A DNA stretch of 35,373 nucleotides from Nemertoderma westbladi (taxonomy: Eukaryota; Xenacoelomorpha; Nemertodermatida; Nemertodermatidae). The DNA is taken from positions 1 to 35,373 of the forward strand of contig JAUCBJ010008650.1 in NCBI GenBank assembly GCA_032718475.1, read 5' to 3'. This document shows, piece after piece, positions 11,221 through 22,563 of the stretch (position 1 is the first letter of the stretch; the number at the start of each line of letters is the position of its first letter). Position numbers and translations under genes: made by a program. The notes under the pieces are model-generated. The model saw nothing but the letters and a program-made list of their open reading frames with translations. It did no database searches and was not told the DNA's origin.

Positions 11221-12725
11221 CTAGTTAGGAACCGAGAGGTTCATTACTGTAAGAATTGTTAGCTGACTGGCTAATCTATAGCCAAAACTACTCTAACGAT
11301 TTTGATGAAATTTTCACAGCGGCTAGATACCGCGATTCTAAGGTCCCTGGTATGTTCCGCTATTTCGTCCATGAGCCGTGGGCTCGAAAAATAGACATAA
11401 ACGAAAAAACGCCATAGGCGCAATGGTAAAATATCACCAATAACAGCTGGTGTCGTGATGAAAAATGGCTTACGTAATGGATTTCTACACAAGGCTTAGT
11501 ATAAATCGATGAGGTTGCCAATATTATTCACTTAGTACACCAATACTGTTTGTTTAGGCCCTAGGACACTCTGTCAAAGCAAATATTAACTGGTTGGTTT
11601 AGTTTGAAATCTATTATTGCCTCAGCTGAATTACTCTTCCCAATGCGCACTCTATGGGAATATCTCCCTCTGCTAATGTAAGCTGAATGACTTAAGTACA
11701 CAGTGAGTTGGCTACATTAATGTCAACATTATTGCAAAGTTTTATTGTTGGACTCTCTGTCAGTCTCCCCTTCAGAACATTGTATAGGGAATATACTTTA
11801 GTTTACTCTACTGTGCCATTCAGCTGAATGGATTTGAGCGATTGCCAAGTTACAGAGTAGGATCATTCTCTGACCATAGGCAAAGACGTCAAATCTTTTT
11901 AAAAATATACTTTTTCCATGTTTTTTTTTCTGACCAAAAATTTCCAAAAAAAAAATTTTCGTAGCCAGTACTGCGATAAAATAATAGAAAAAATAAAAAT
12001 AAATAGAATAATCGATTCGCCATCAAAAATAACGCAAAAAATTTTTTTTGCAAAATTTTAAATTACTGTAAATTTTTGGCGACTGGGGGGGGTCAATTTT
12101 TTTCGATCAGCTATAACTCCGGAACGCTTTGTCCAAATTCGATGGGGTTTTCATTTTTAAACTTAATTAGATGTCCTCTTTCAGCCTATCCATGTTTCCA
12201 AACCCCAAACAGCGCCGTTCAAAAATTAATTTTTTCCAGTTCTAGAATTTTACAAATTTCAAAAAAGTTGCAGTATTTTATTAACGCCTTTACGGAATTC
12301 GATAGCGTTTTCGATTTTTATATTAAACGCAATATCCTGAATCTCACTAGTCTAGTTTCGCGTCACCAACGCCAAGACTTCATACTTTTTGAGGAAAATT
12401 TTTCTAGAATAATTTTTATTTAATTACATTTATCGCGATTTCTTATTACTGGTTGCACATGAATTGATGGAGTTTTCAATTTATTAACTAAACACGATAT
12501 CGCGCATCGCACCAGCGTGGTTTCGAAATTCCAAAACGAGGTCTTCACTAGTTGCAGGTCGATTTTGTTCTAGAATTGAGTAACTAATAATAGATCGAAT
12601 TTATTAATAATTATTGTATGAAATATGATTGTATTTTTACATAATTATTAGTTCTATAATAATTCTCGTTGTCTCTTTTATTTGAAATAAAAAGTCGGTT
12701 CCTTATCGGGCCGCTAGGCCCGTCA
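11221..12725 (+). mobile_element. Array unit E (GAACC family, short type with A-rich insertion)
   Basis: 5' hairpin 11229-11242; very short microsatellite (GCTGACTGGCT); 3' hairpin 12707-12722. Compared with B and D it carries an extra ~36-bp A/T-rich segment at about 11974-12010, between AGTACTGC and AATCGATTCGCC. Confidence 0.75.
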
Positions 12726-14429
12726 CTAGTTAGGAACCGAGAGGTTCATTACTGTAAGAATTGCTCGTGGCTGGCTGACTGACTGGCTGGCTGGCTGATC
12801 TACAGCCAAAACTACTCTAACGATTTTGATGAAATTTTCACAGCGGCTAGATACCGCGATTCTAAGGTCCCTGGTATGTTCCGCTATTTCGTCCATGAGC
12901 CGTGGGCTCGAAAAATAGACATAAACGAAAAAACGCCATAGGCGCAATGATAAAAACACCAGCTGGCACTCATGAAAAATGGATAGAGATAGCCTAGTAA
13001 TGCTATTCTATAGGAATGGCCACCTAACAAGGAAATGCTTTCTCTGCCAAGTATTATCCTCACTCTACAACTCAGACAGTAAGCAAACAAAAGCCGTGGT
13101 ATTCTAATGTATTACATCATAAGCTGATTGCTCTCCCAATAGCCCTCACACACTCACTGAATCCAATGAAATCGAATATCTATTAGCTTAATGCGAATAG
13201 CTGGTAAGCTGAATGCCATTTTAGTTATTGTGTACTGTTGATTGCAGAGTTGACTGCTATGTTGTATGTATTTAATTAAAATAATTTTCGTAGAGGGAAG
13301 TTAATTTGGGATTACTTTCTATCAGATGTAAGCAAAGCTGTTCAATGGGGTGGGTCATGGGACCCAAATATAATACATTATGCATGGCAAACATTAATAA
13401 AATCATTCAGTCAACCTGGAGGGTATTTGCTTAGTTAACTCTACTGTGCGAAAAACGAATTTATAATGTTACCCATACTTCAGGTGAATGAATGTTTAGA
13501 TATTTGTACTGAAGGCAACGATTTCTGATATAATTAAAATACAAGACAGAGGGGATTGTTTCGATAAATGTAGTTGCGCCCTTCTAGCAGCACGTGAGAT
13601 TGTCAAATAATAGACACAATGTTTGACTTTGTCCCTTCGAGCAGCACGTGAGTTTTGCTTTGACCCTTCGATATATGTATTTGCGCCCTTCGAGCAGCAC
13701 GTGAATTACATCAAATAATAGACACATTGTTTGACTTTGTCCCTTCGAGCAGCACGTGAGTTTTGCTTTGACCCTTCGAGCAGCACAGGGAGTCGACTCA
13801 GACCGAGCCAAGCCGAGCCGAGCCGAGCCGAGCCGAGCCGAGCCGTGCCGTGCCGAGCCGTGCCGTGCCGAGCCGAGCCGAGCCGAGCCGAGCTGAGCCG
13901 AACCGAGCCGAGCCGTGCCGAGCCGAGCCGAGCCGAGCCGAGCCGAGCCGAGCCGAGCCGAGCCGAGCCGAGCCGAGCCGAGCCGAGCCGAGCCGAGCCG
14001 AGCCGAGCCGAGCCGAGCCGTGCCGAGCCGAGCCGAGCCGAGCCGAGCTGAGCTGAGCCGAACCGAGCCGAGCCGAGCCGTGCCAAGAGCCGAGCAGAGC
14101 CGTGCCGAGTCGTGCCGTGCCGAACCGAGCCGAGCCGAGCCAAGCCGAGCCGAGCCGAGCCGAGCCGAGCCGAGCCGAGCCGAGCCGAGCCGAGCCGAGC
14201 CGAGCCGAGCCGAGCCGAGCCGAGCCGAGCCGAGCCAAGCCGAGCCGAGCCCAGCCGAGCCGAGCCAAACCGAGCCGAGCCGAGCCGAGCCAAGCCGAGC
14301 CGAGCCGAGCCGAGCCGATCAAGCCAAGACGAACTTAATCGTGCCCAATCGTGCAAGACCGAGCCGAGCTCGTTGTCTCTTTTATATGAAATAAAAAGTC
14401 GGTTCCTTATCGGGCCGCTAGGCCCGTCA
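12726..14429 (+). mobile_element. Array unit F (GAACC family, long type), last unit
   Basis: 5' hairpin 12734-12747, body like unit C, then a shorter GAGCC array (13803-14369) and the common 3' end with hairpin CGGGCC-GCTA-GGCCCG (14411-14426). The sequence after CTAGTTA is CATATTT rather than GGAACC, so this is the right-hand boundary of the array. The pair E-F repeats the order of the pair B-C about 5.5 kb away. Confidence 0.75.
13803..14369. repeat. (GAGCC)n pentanucleotide satellite, unit F
   Basis: About 110 copies of GAGCC with GTGCC, AAGCC and GAGCT variants, degrading towards 14310-14369, then GAGCTCGTTGTCTC as in unit C. Open frames in all phases are artefacts. Confidence 0.95.
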
Positions 14430-15151
14430 CTAGTTACATATTTAGATATTAATTACGAATTAATTGTTCATAAAATATACATAGTAGACCAGATGTTTAT
14501 ATACAATATAAGATAGTTTAAGAATTAATATCATTCATAAGCTCTCATAACGAGAGAAAGCCGCCCCAATATTAGATTATTACAACAACATATCCATTGG
14601 GTAAGAAAGTGGAGGAGAGCCAGCCCGTCTCTTAATTTTTTACTTTATATTACGCGATCAATTTTCACTCATCTCGTCATGAACCCAACATGTATGTAAC
14701 CTTTTGTTAAATTTGTTGGCTATGCGTTTGCGGTTGTTTGGGCGGAGTGTGGTAGGCCTACACTTTTCACACTTAAATATTTTGGTTGTGAAATGTTACA
14801 GGGCATAGCTATCTGAGATATTTCATTTATATTTTATTATGAGAGGAAGAAGAACATACAACGTTATTTACTATATATGTAACAAAATAATTGTTTTCGG
14901 GTTTAACTTGGAAGCCTCCCCAAATAGTTGATATACAATTATATTTAAAATTATTTCCATGGTCATGGTCATTCACCCGTCTTTAGTTAGAAATTTGTTT
15001 GCATGAAAGACAGTTTAGTTTGGTTTTTAGTGATTATTATCTCTTATCTGACTGGGGTAATAATAAAGGATAGGATAAATGGAAGCAAAGTGTGACAGTA
15101 ACAAATATTTCCCCGTCACCCTAGTATGTCTTAAGTATATGATATATCAAA
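14430..15151. other. Unique-looking AT-rich DNA, no gene seen
   Basis: Directly right of the element array. No coding exon, RNA gene or repeat could be recognised here. Confidence 0.4.
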
Positions 15152-15200
15152 GGGGGAAGTTTGGATTCACTGCATAAATGCAGTTCACCAAACTTCCCCC
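15152..15200. repeat. Strong 49-nt hairpin
   Basis: GGGGGAAGTTTGG (15152-15164) pairs perfectly with CCAAACTTCCCCC (15188-15200). Inside, ACTGCA and TGCAGT (15169-15174, 15179-15184) pair around a TAAA loop, leaving only a 4x3 internal loop: 19 base pairs in 49 nt. A further CTTCCCCC direct repeat follows at about 15213. Either a foldback relic or a structured RNA; shorter than a usual animal pre-miRNA. Confidence 0.7.
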
Positions 15201-16001
15201 GAATGCACACTGTAACTTCCCCCTTCCCCCAAATATCCACTGTTGAATTAATTTGAAGCGATATAATAAGTACAAAATTGTGCGAGTTTTTAATTGCGTA
15301 GTCCATTTGTTATTTGATTTCTATTTATTATTTAAAGTGCATTTAATATCACACTGGTTTTTAGAATATTATACTATACAACCTTATGTTTTATTAATTT
15401 ACCCAATCGAAGCCTCATAAGGGCCGGTTATTTGTACGCATATCCCCTAATGCGCTCAGTAAGGTTCAAACAACATATTAATATGAAAATAAAGTATCTG
15501 CAAAGAAAAGAACCCAATACTATATAATTTGACCTTATTAAAACATTTGCACTTTTGCACACTTATTTGTACAAATGCACTTTAGCAGATCGTAATGGTG
15601 GCTCTTATTTAACAAACTTATGTTTATCCTCTACCGATCTACGATGGTGTATGATCAAGTGTCAGTCGCTAAAAGTGTCAAAAATCCAATTTAATAAATC
15701 TGGATTTGCGATTTTGGACCATATTCATGGACATTTTTAAGTCACTTTATAGACATAAAAAGTTAAACAAATGTTACGATTATAGTTAGAAATCATTCCA
15801 GACTACATTTTAATCCAAAAAATAACATTCTACGATGAATAGAACTGGAAATAACAGTGTTTGAAATATCGAAAAAATGTTCACTATTTAAGTGCATTTT
15901 GCACTAAGTGCACATGCGTATTTTCCCAAGTTGTATCCTATTTCACACACTACAATCTATCCTCTATCCAATGAAAAAAGTTTCAGATTAAACGGCCCTG
16001 T
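15201..16001. other. Non-coding, no gene recognised
   Basis: Only short open frames without protein features (for example 15555-15740). I see nothing else in it. Confidence 0.35.
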
Positions 16002-16200
16002 AGAACCGAAGTTATTTATGTTTAAAAATAGTCACTCGTAAATTTCAAATTCTCTTGGTCACATAGTCTAGTGGTTATCAATCACGTTAATGAAAAATAA
16101 GTTCGCGGGTTCGAAATCCAATATTGACCTGACCATTCTTAATTTTTTTGAAAAAAAAATATTTTTATTTTTTCACTAAAATCGCCCTAACTTCGGTTCT
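16002..16200. repeat. Inverted repeat flanking a tRNA-derived sequence
   Basis: AGAACCGAAGTTA at 16002-16014 is the exact reverse complement of TAACTTCGGTTCT at 16188-16200. Together they bracket the tRNA-like sequence. The right arm continues into GGTCCAAATTCAATAAAATT, which resembles TGTCCAAATTCGATGGGGTT of the HINE-like units, so this may be a distant relative of those modules. Confidence 0.55.
16057..16129 (+). pseudogene. tRNA-derived sequence (pseudogene or SINE head)
   Basis: A 73-nt segment has tRNA length and layout. GGTCA at the start pairs with TGACC at the end, an A-box TAGTCTAGTGGTTA lies at 16064-16077, and a near B-box GGTTCGAAATCC lies at 16108-16119. The D and anticodon stems no longer pair, and the T-arm has a C-to-T change at the conserved closing position, so it is not a working tRNA. 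Polymerase III boxes plus an A/T-rich tail suggest a tRNA-related SINE or a dead tRNA. The anticodon is not assignable with confidence. Confidence 0.5.
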
Positions 16201-16290
16201 GGTGGTCCAAATTCAATAAAATTGGTATATTCTTTGCCGTAATTTTTTTCTTAATCTTTTGAGAAGGGGTTATTTTGAATTGGAAATTAA

Positions 16291-19200
16291 AGTGACCTTT
16301 TTCTGCAAGTTATAGTAGTTTTGTGATTCTGAGTGACCTTTCTCTGTAAGTTAGTAGTTTCGTGATTCTGAGTGACCTTTCTCTGCAAGTTATAGTAGTT
16401 TTGTGATTATGAGTGACCTTTCTCTCTAAGTTAGTAGTTTTGTGATTCTGAGTGACCTTTCTCTGTAAGTTAGTAGTTTTGTAATACTGAGTGACCTTTC
16501 TCTGTAAGTTAGTAGTTTTGTGATTCTGAGTGACCTTTCTCTCTAAGTTAGTAGTTTTGTGATTCTGAGTGACCTTTATCTGTAAGTTAGTAGTTTTGTG
16601 ATTGTGAGTGACCTTTCTCTGTAAGTTAGTAGTTTTGTGATTCTGAGTGACCTTTCTCTCTAAGTTAGTAGTTTTGTGATTCTGAGTGACCTTTCTCTCT
16701 AAGTTAGTAGTTTTGTGATTCTGAGTGACCTTTCTCTGTAAGTTAGTAGTTTTGTGATTCTGAGTGACCTTCCTCTGCAAGTTAGTAGTTTTGTGATTCT
16801 GAGTGACCTTTCTCTGTAAGTTAGTAGTTTTGTGATTCTGAGTGACCTTTCTCTCTAAGTTAGTAGTTTTGTGATACTGAGTGACCTTTCTCTGTAAGTT
16901 AGTAGTTTTGTGATTCTGAGTGACCTTTCTCTCTAAGTTAGTAGTTTTGTGATACTGAGTGACCTTTCTCTGTAAGTTAGTAGTTTTGTGATTCTGAGTG
17001 ACCTTCCTCTGCAAGTTAGTAGTTTTGTGATACTGAGTGACCTTCCTCTGCAAGTTAGTAGTTTTGTGATACTGAGTGACCTTTCTCTGTAAGTTAGTAG
17101 TTTTGTGATTGTGAGTGACCTTTCTCTGTAAGTTAGTAGTTTTGTGATTCTGAGTGACCTTTCTCTCTAAGTTAGTAGTTTTGTGATTCTGAGTGACCTT
17201 TCTCTCTAAGTTAGTAGTTTTGTGATTCTGAGTGACCTTTTCTCTGCAAGTTAGTAGTTTTGTGATTCTGAGTGACCTTTCTCTGCAAGTTAATAGTTTT
17301 GTGATTCTGAGTGACCTTTCTCTGCAAGTTAGTAGTTTTGTGATTCTGAGTGACCTTTCTCTGCAAGTTAGTAGTTTTGTGATTCTGAGTGACCTTTCTC
17401 TCTAAGTTAGTAGTTTTGTGATTCTGAGTGACCTTTCTCTGTAAGTTAGTAGTTTTGTGATTGTGAGTGACCTTTCTCTGTAAGTTAGTAGTTTTGTGAT
17501 TCTGAGTGACCTTTCTCTCTAAGTTAGTAGTTTTGTGATTCTGAGTGACCTTTCTCTCTAAGTTAGTAGTTTTGTGATTCTGAGTGACCTTTCTCTCTAA
17601 GTTAGTAGTTTTGTGATTGTGAGTGACCTTTCTCTGTAAGTTAGTAGTTTTGTGATTCTGAGTGACCTTTCTCTGTAAGTTAGTAGTTTTGTGATTCTGA
17701 GTGACCTTTCTCTCTAAGTTAGTAGTTTTGTGATTCTGAGTGACCTTTCTCTCTAAGTTAGTAGTTTTGTGATTCTGAGTGACCTTTCTCTGTAAGTTGG
17801 TAGTTTTGTGATTCTGAGTGATCTTTCTCTATAAGTTAGTAGTTTTGTGATTCTGAGTGACCTTTCTCTGTAAGTTAGTAGTTTTGTGATTCTGAGTGAC
17901 CTTTCTCTCTAAGTTAGTAGTTTTGTGATTCTGAGTGACCTTTCTCTGTAAGTTAGTAGTTTTGTGATTCTGAGTGACTTTTCTCTGTAAGTTAGTAGTT
18001 TTGTGATTCTGAGTGACCTTTCTCTCTAAGTTAGTAGTTTTGTGATTCTGAGTGACCTTTCTCTGCAAGTTAGTAGTTTTGTGATTCTGAGTGACCTTTC
18101 TCTCTAAGTTAGTAGTTTTGTGATTCTGAGTGACCTTTCTCTGTAAGTTAGTAGTTTTGTGATTCTGAGTGACTTTTCTCTGTAAGTTAGTAGTTTTGTG
18201 ATTCTGAGTGACCTTTCTCTCTAAGTTAGTAGTTTTGTGATTCTGAGTGACCTTTCTCTGCAAGTTAGTAGTTTTGTGATTCTGAGTGACCTTTCTCTCT
18301 AAGTTAGTAGTTTTGTGATTCTGAGTTACCTTTCTCTGTAAGTTAGTAGTTTTGTGATTCTGAGTGACCTTTCTCTATAAGTTAGTAGTTTTCTGATTCT
18401 GAGTGACCTTTCTCTGTAAGTTAGTAGTTTTGTGATTCTGAGTGACCTTTCTCTGCAAGTTAGTAGTTTTGTGATTCTGAGTGACCTTTCTCTCTAAGTT
18501 AGTAGTTTTGTGATTCTGAGTGACCTTTCTCTCTAAGTTAGTAGTTTTGTGATTCTGAGTTACCTTTCTCTGTAAGTTAGTAGTTTTGTGATTCTGAGTG
18601 ACCTTTCTCTATAAGTTAGTAGTTTTGTGATTCTGAGTGACCTTTCTCTGCAAGTTAGTAGTTTTGTGATTCTGAGTGACCTTTCTCTATAAGTTAGTAG
18701 TTTTGTGATTCTGAGTGACCTTTCTCTGCAAGTTAGTAGTTTTGTGATTCTGAGTGACCTTTCTCTGTAAGTTAGTAGTTTTGTGATTCTGAGTGACCTT
18801 TCTCTATAAGTTAGTAGTTTTGTGATTCTGAGTGACCTTTCTCTGTAAGTTAGTAGTTTTGTGATTCTGAGTGACCTTTCTCTCTAAGTTAGTAGTTTTG
18901 TGATTCTGAGTGACCTTTCTCTCTAAGTTAGTAGTTTTGTGATTCTGAGTGACCTTTCTCTGTAAGTTGGTAGTTTTGTGATTCTGAGTGATCTTTCTCT
19001 ATAAGTTAGTAGTTTTGTGATTCTGAGTGACCTTTCTCTGTAAGTTAGTAGTTTTGTGATTCTGAGTGACCTTTCTCTCTAAGTTAGTAGTTTTGTGATT
19101 CTGAGTGACCTTTCTCTGTAAGTTAGTAGTTTTGTGATTCTGAGTGACTTTTCTCTGTAAGTTAGTAGTTTTGTGATTCTGAGTGACCTTTCTCTCTAAG

Positions 19201-22191
19201 TTAGTAGTTTTGTGATTCTGAGTGACCTTTCTCTGCAAGTTAGTAGTTTTGTGATTCTGAGTGACCTTTCTCTCTAAGTTAGTAGTTTTGTGATTCTGAG
19301 TGACCTTTCTCTGTAAGTTAGTAGTTTTGTGATTCTGAGTGACTTTTCTCTGTAAGTTAGTAGTTTTGTGATTCTGAGTGACCTTTCTCTCTAAGTTAGT
19401 AGTTTTGTGATTCTGAGTGACCTTTCTCTGCAAGTTAGTAGTTTTGTGATTCTGAGTGACCTTTCTCTCTAAGTTAGTAGTTTTGTGATTCTGAGTTACC
19501 TTTCTCTGTAAGTTAGTAGTTTTGTGATTCTGAGTGACCTTTCTCTATAAGTTAGTAGTTTTGTGATTCTGAGTGACCTTTCTCTGTAAGTTAGTAGTTT
19601 TGTGATTCTGAGTGACCTTTCTCTGCAAGTTAGTAGTTTTGTGATTCTGAGTGACCTTTCTCTCTAAGTTAGTAGTTTTGTGATTCTGAGTGACCTTTCT
19701 CTCTAAGTTAGTAGTTTTGTGATTCTGAGTTACCTTTCTCTGTAAGTTAGTAGTTTTGTGATTCTGAGTGACCTTTCTCTATAAGTTAGTAGTTTTGTGA
19801 TTCTGAGTGACCTTTCTCTGCAAGTTAGTAGTTTTGTGATTCTGAGTGACCTTTCTCTCTAAGTTAGTAGTTTTGTGATTCTGAGTGACCTTTCTCTGTA
19901 AGTTAGTAGTTTTGTGATTCTGAGTGACCTTTCTCTCTAAGTTAGTAGTTTTGTGATTCTGAGTGACCTTTCTCTGCAAGTTAGTAGTTTTGTGATTCTG
20001 AGTAACATTTCTCTCTAAGTTAGTAGTTTTGTGATTCTGAGTGACCTTTCTCTGTAAGTTAGTAGTTTTGTGATTCTGAGTGACCTTTCTCTCTAAGTTA
20101 GTAGTTTTGTGATTCTGAGTGACCTTTCTCTCTAAGTTAGTAGTTTTGTGATTCTGAGTGACCTTTCTCTGCAAGTTAGTAGTTTTGTGATTCTGAGTAA
20201 CATCTCTCTCTAAGTTAGTAGTTTTGTGATACTGAGTGACCTTTCTCTGCAAGTTAGTAGTTTTGTGATTCTGAGTAACATTTCTCTCTAAGTTAGTAGT
20301 TTTGTGATTCTGAGTAACATTTCTCTCTAAGTTAGTAGTTTGGTGATTCTGAGTGACCTTTCTCTGCAAGTTAGTAGTTTTGTGATTCTGAGTAACATTT
20401 CTCTCTAAGTTAGTAGTTTTGTGATTCTGAGTGACCTTTCTCTGTAAGTTAGTAGTTTTGTGATTCTGAGTGACCTTTCTCTGCAAGTTAGTAGTTTTGT
20501 GATTCTGAGTGACCTTTCTCTCTAAGTTAGTAGTTTTGTGATTCTGAGTGACCTTTCTCTGTAAGTTAGTAGTTTTGTGATTGTGAGTGACCTTTCTCTG
20601 TAAGTTAGTAGTTTTGTGATTCTGAGTGACCTTTCTCTGTAAGTTAGTAGTTTTGTGATTCTGAGTGACCTTTCTCTCTAAGTTAGTAGTTTTGTGATTC
20701 TGAGTGACCTTTCTCTCTAAGTTAGTAGTTTTGTGATTGTGAGTGACCTTTCTCTGTAAGTTAGTAGTTTTGTGATTCTGAGTGACCTTTCTCTCTAAGT
20801 TAGTAGTTTTGTGATTCTGAGTGACCTTTCTCTCTAAGTTAGTAGTTTTGTGATTCTGAGTGACCTTTCTCTCTAAGTTAGTAGTTTTGTGATTCTGAGT
20901 GACCTTTCTCTCTAAGTTAGTAGTTTTGTGATTGTGAGTGACCTTTCTCTGTAAGTTAGTAGTTTTGTGATTCTGAGTGACCTTTCTCTCTAAGTTAGTA
21001 GTTTTGTGATTCTGAGTTACCTTTCTCTGTAAGTTAGTAGTTTTGTGATTCTGAGTGACCTTTCTCTATAAGTTAGTAGTTTTGTGATTCTGAGTGACCT
21101 TTCTCTGTAAGTTAGTAGTTTTGTGATTCTGAGTGACCTTTCTCTCTAAGTTAGTAGTTTTGTGATTCTGAGTGACCTTTCTCTCTAAGTTAGTAGTTTT
21201 GTGATTCTGAGTTACCTTTCTCTGTAAGTTAGTAGTTTTGTGATTCTGAGTGACCTTTCTCTGTAAGTTAGTAGTTTTGTGATTCTGAGTGACCTTTCTC
21301 TCTAAGTTAGTAGTTTTGTGATTCTGAGTGACCTTTCTCTCTAAGTTAGTAGTTTTGTGATTCTGAGTGACCTTTCTCTCTAAGTTAGTAGTTTTGTGAT
21401 TCTGAGTGACCTTTCTCTCTAAGTTAGTAGTTTTGTGATTCTGAGTTACCTTTCTCTGTAAGTTAGTAGTTTTGTGATTCTGAGTGACCTTTCTCTCTAA
21501 GTTAGTAGTTTTGTGATTCTGAGTGACCTTTCTCTCTAAGTTAGTAGTTTTGTGATTCTGAGTTACCTTTCTCTGTAAGTTAGTAGTTTTGTGATTCTGA
21601 GTGACCTTTCTCTCTAAGTTAGTAGTTTTGTGATTCTGAGTGACCTTTCTCTATAAGTTAGTAGTTTTGTGATTCTGAGTGACCTTTCTCTCTAAGTTAG
21701 TAGTTTTGTGATTCTGAGTTACCTTTCTCTGTAAGTTAGTAGTTTTGTGATTCTGAGTGACCTTTCTCTCTAAGTTAGTAGTTTTGTGATTCTGAGTGAC
21801 CTTTCTCTATAAGTTAGTAGTTTTGTGATTCTGAGTGACCTTTCCCTGCAAGTTAGTAGTTTTGTGATTCTGAGTGACCTTTCTCTCTAAGTTAGTAGTT
21901 TTGTGATTCTGAGTGACCTTTCTCTGTAAGTTAGTAGTTTTGTGATTCTGAGTGACCTTTCTTTCTAAGTTAGTAGTTTTGTGATTCTGAGTGACCTTTC
22001 TCTGCAAGTTAGTAGTTTTGTGATTCTGAGTAACATTTCTCTCTAAGTTAGTAGTTTTGTGATTCTGAGTGACCTTTCTCTGTAAGTTAGTAGTTTTGTG
22101 ATTCTGAGTGACCTTTCTCTCTAAGTTAGCAGTTTTGTGATTCTGAGTGACCTTTCTCTGTAAGTTAGTAGCTTTGTGATTCTGAGTGACT
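16291..22191. repeat. 39-bp minisatellite array, about 150 copies
   Basis: Uniform 39-bp monomers run for 5.9 kb. A conserved core reads AAGTTAGTAGTTTTGTGATT; the main variable position gives GTAAG, CTAAG, GCAAG or ATAAG. The first copies near 16310 and 16390 carry a 2-bp insertion. A private marker (AAGTTGGTAG followed by GTGATCTTTC) at 17797 recurs at 18967, and matching variants continue from about 17640 to 18690 and from 18810 to 19855. This shows a 1170-bp (30-monomer) higher-order duplication. Because 39 is a multiple of three, minus-strand frames stay open (KVTQNHKTTN repeats), which is not evidence for a protein. Confidence 0.95.
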
Positions 22192-22563
22192 TTTATGAAT
22201 TATGAAGTCCTTGGCAACCTCTCTTGGCAAAGGGTTTTAAAGAGTTGTCCATATTCTTAAATTTTCTGTGATTTTCAATAAACACTTTGTTCTTAATGAT
22301 TTTTATCAAACACTCGGTTCTACTTGATGGTTTTGGTGTTGAAATACCAAACCACATATTATAATTGTGTTGTTTGGAAAATGAATATAATTAACTGAAA
22401 AGGTAACTTTTGAACTCCGTTGTGTGGTATGACCCTATAAAGCATATTTCTCAGTTTTTAATAATGTTCTGTAATAAACAATAATAATGATTTTTACTAT
22501 AAGAAATAGACTTTTTACTACATACATATATTATTATTGTACAGGTTGATAAATTAACAGTTT
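22192..22563 (-). other. 3' flank / probable 3' UTR of the FoxJ1-like gene
   Basis: AT-rich, no coding. It separates the stop codon of the FoxJ1-like gene (22564) from the 39-bp array. A variant poly(A) signal ATTAAA is readable on the minus strand near 22457-22462; whether it is used cannot be told from sequence. Confidence 0.35.

Larger units (their letters stand above)
3871..14429 (+). mobile_element. Tandem array of seven Helentron/HINE-like non-autonomous elements
   Basis: Seven head-to-tail units share one plan. Each has a short 5' hairpin, the motif ACTGTAAGAAT, a variable CTGA/CTGG microsatellite, and a conserved block containing GATTTTGATGAAATTTT. Then follow AT-rich modules, and where the 3' end is intact, a copy of the 5' key sequence followed by a perfect hairpin and CTAGTTA. 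Short imperfect terminal inverted repeats, a 3' subterminal hairpin, an internal tetranucleotide microsatellite and tandem arrangement fit Helentron-associated elements of the DINE-1/HINE type (known class features). No Rep/helicase is encoded, so they would depend on a helper elsewhere. Class assignment is inference; the repeat structure is directly visible. Confidence 0.65.

Noticed and set aside
3871-14429. Canonical Helitron interpretation with an autonomous Rep/helicase
   Set aside because: No Rep or helicase motif is encoded, and the terminal inverted keys fit Helentron/HINE-type elements better than classic TC...CTRR Helitrons.
16310-20486. Minus-strand frames of KVTQNHKTTN repeats (up to 247 codons)
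   Set aside because: The 39-bp period keeps one frame open automatically; frames break at every indel and there are no unique flanks.
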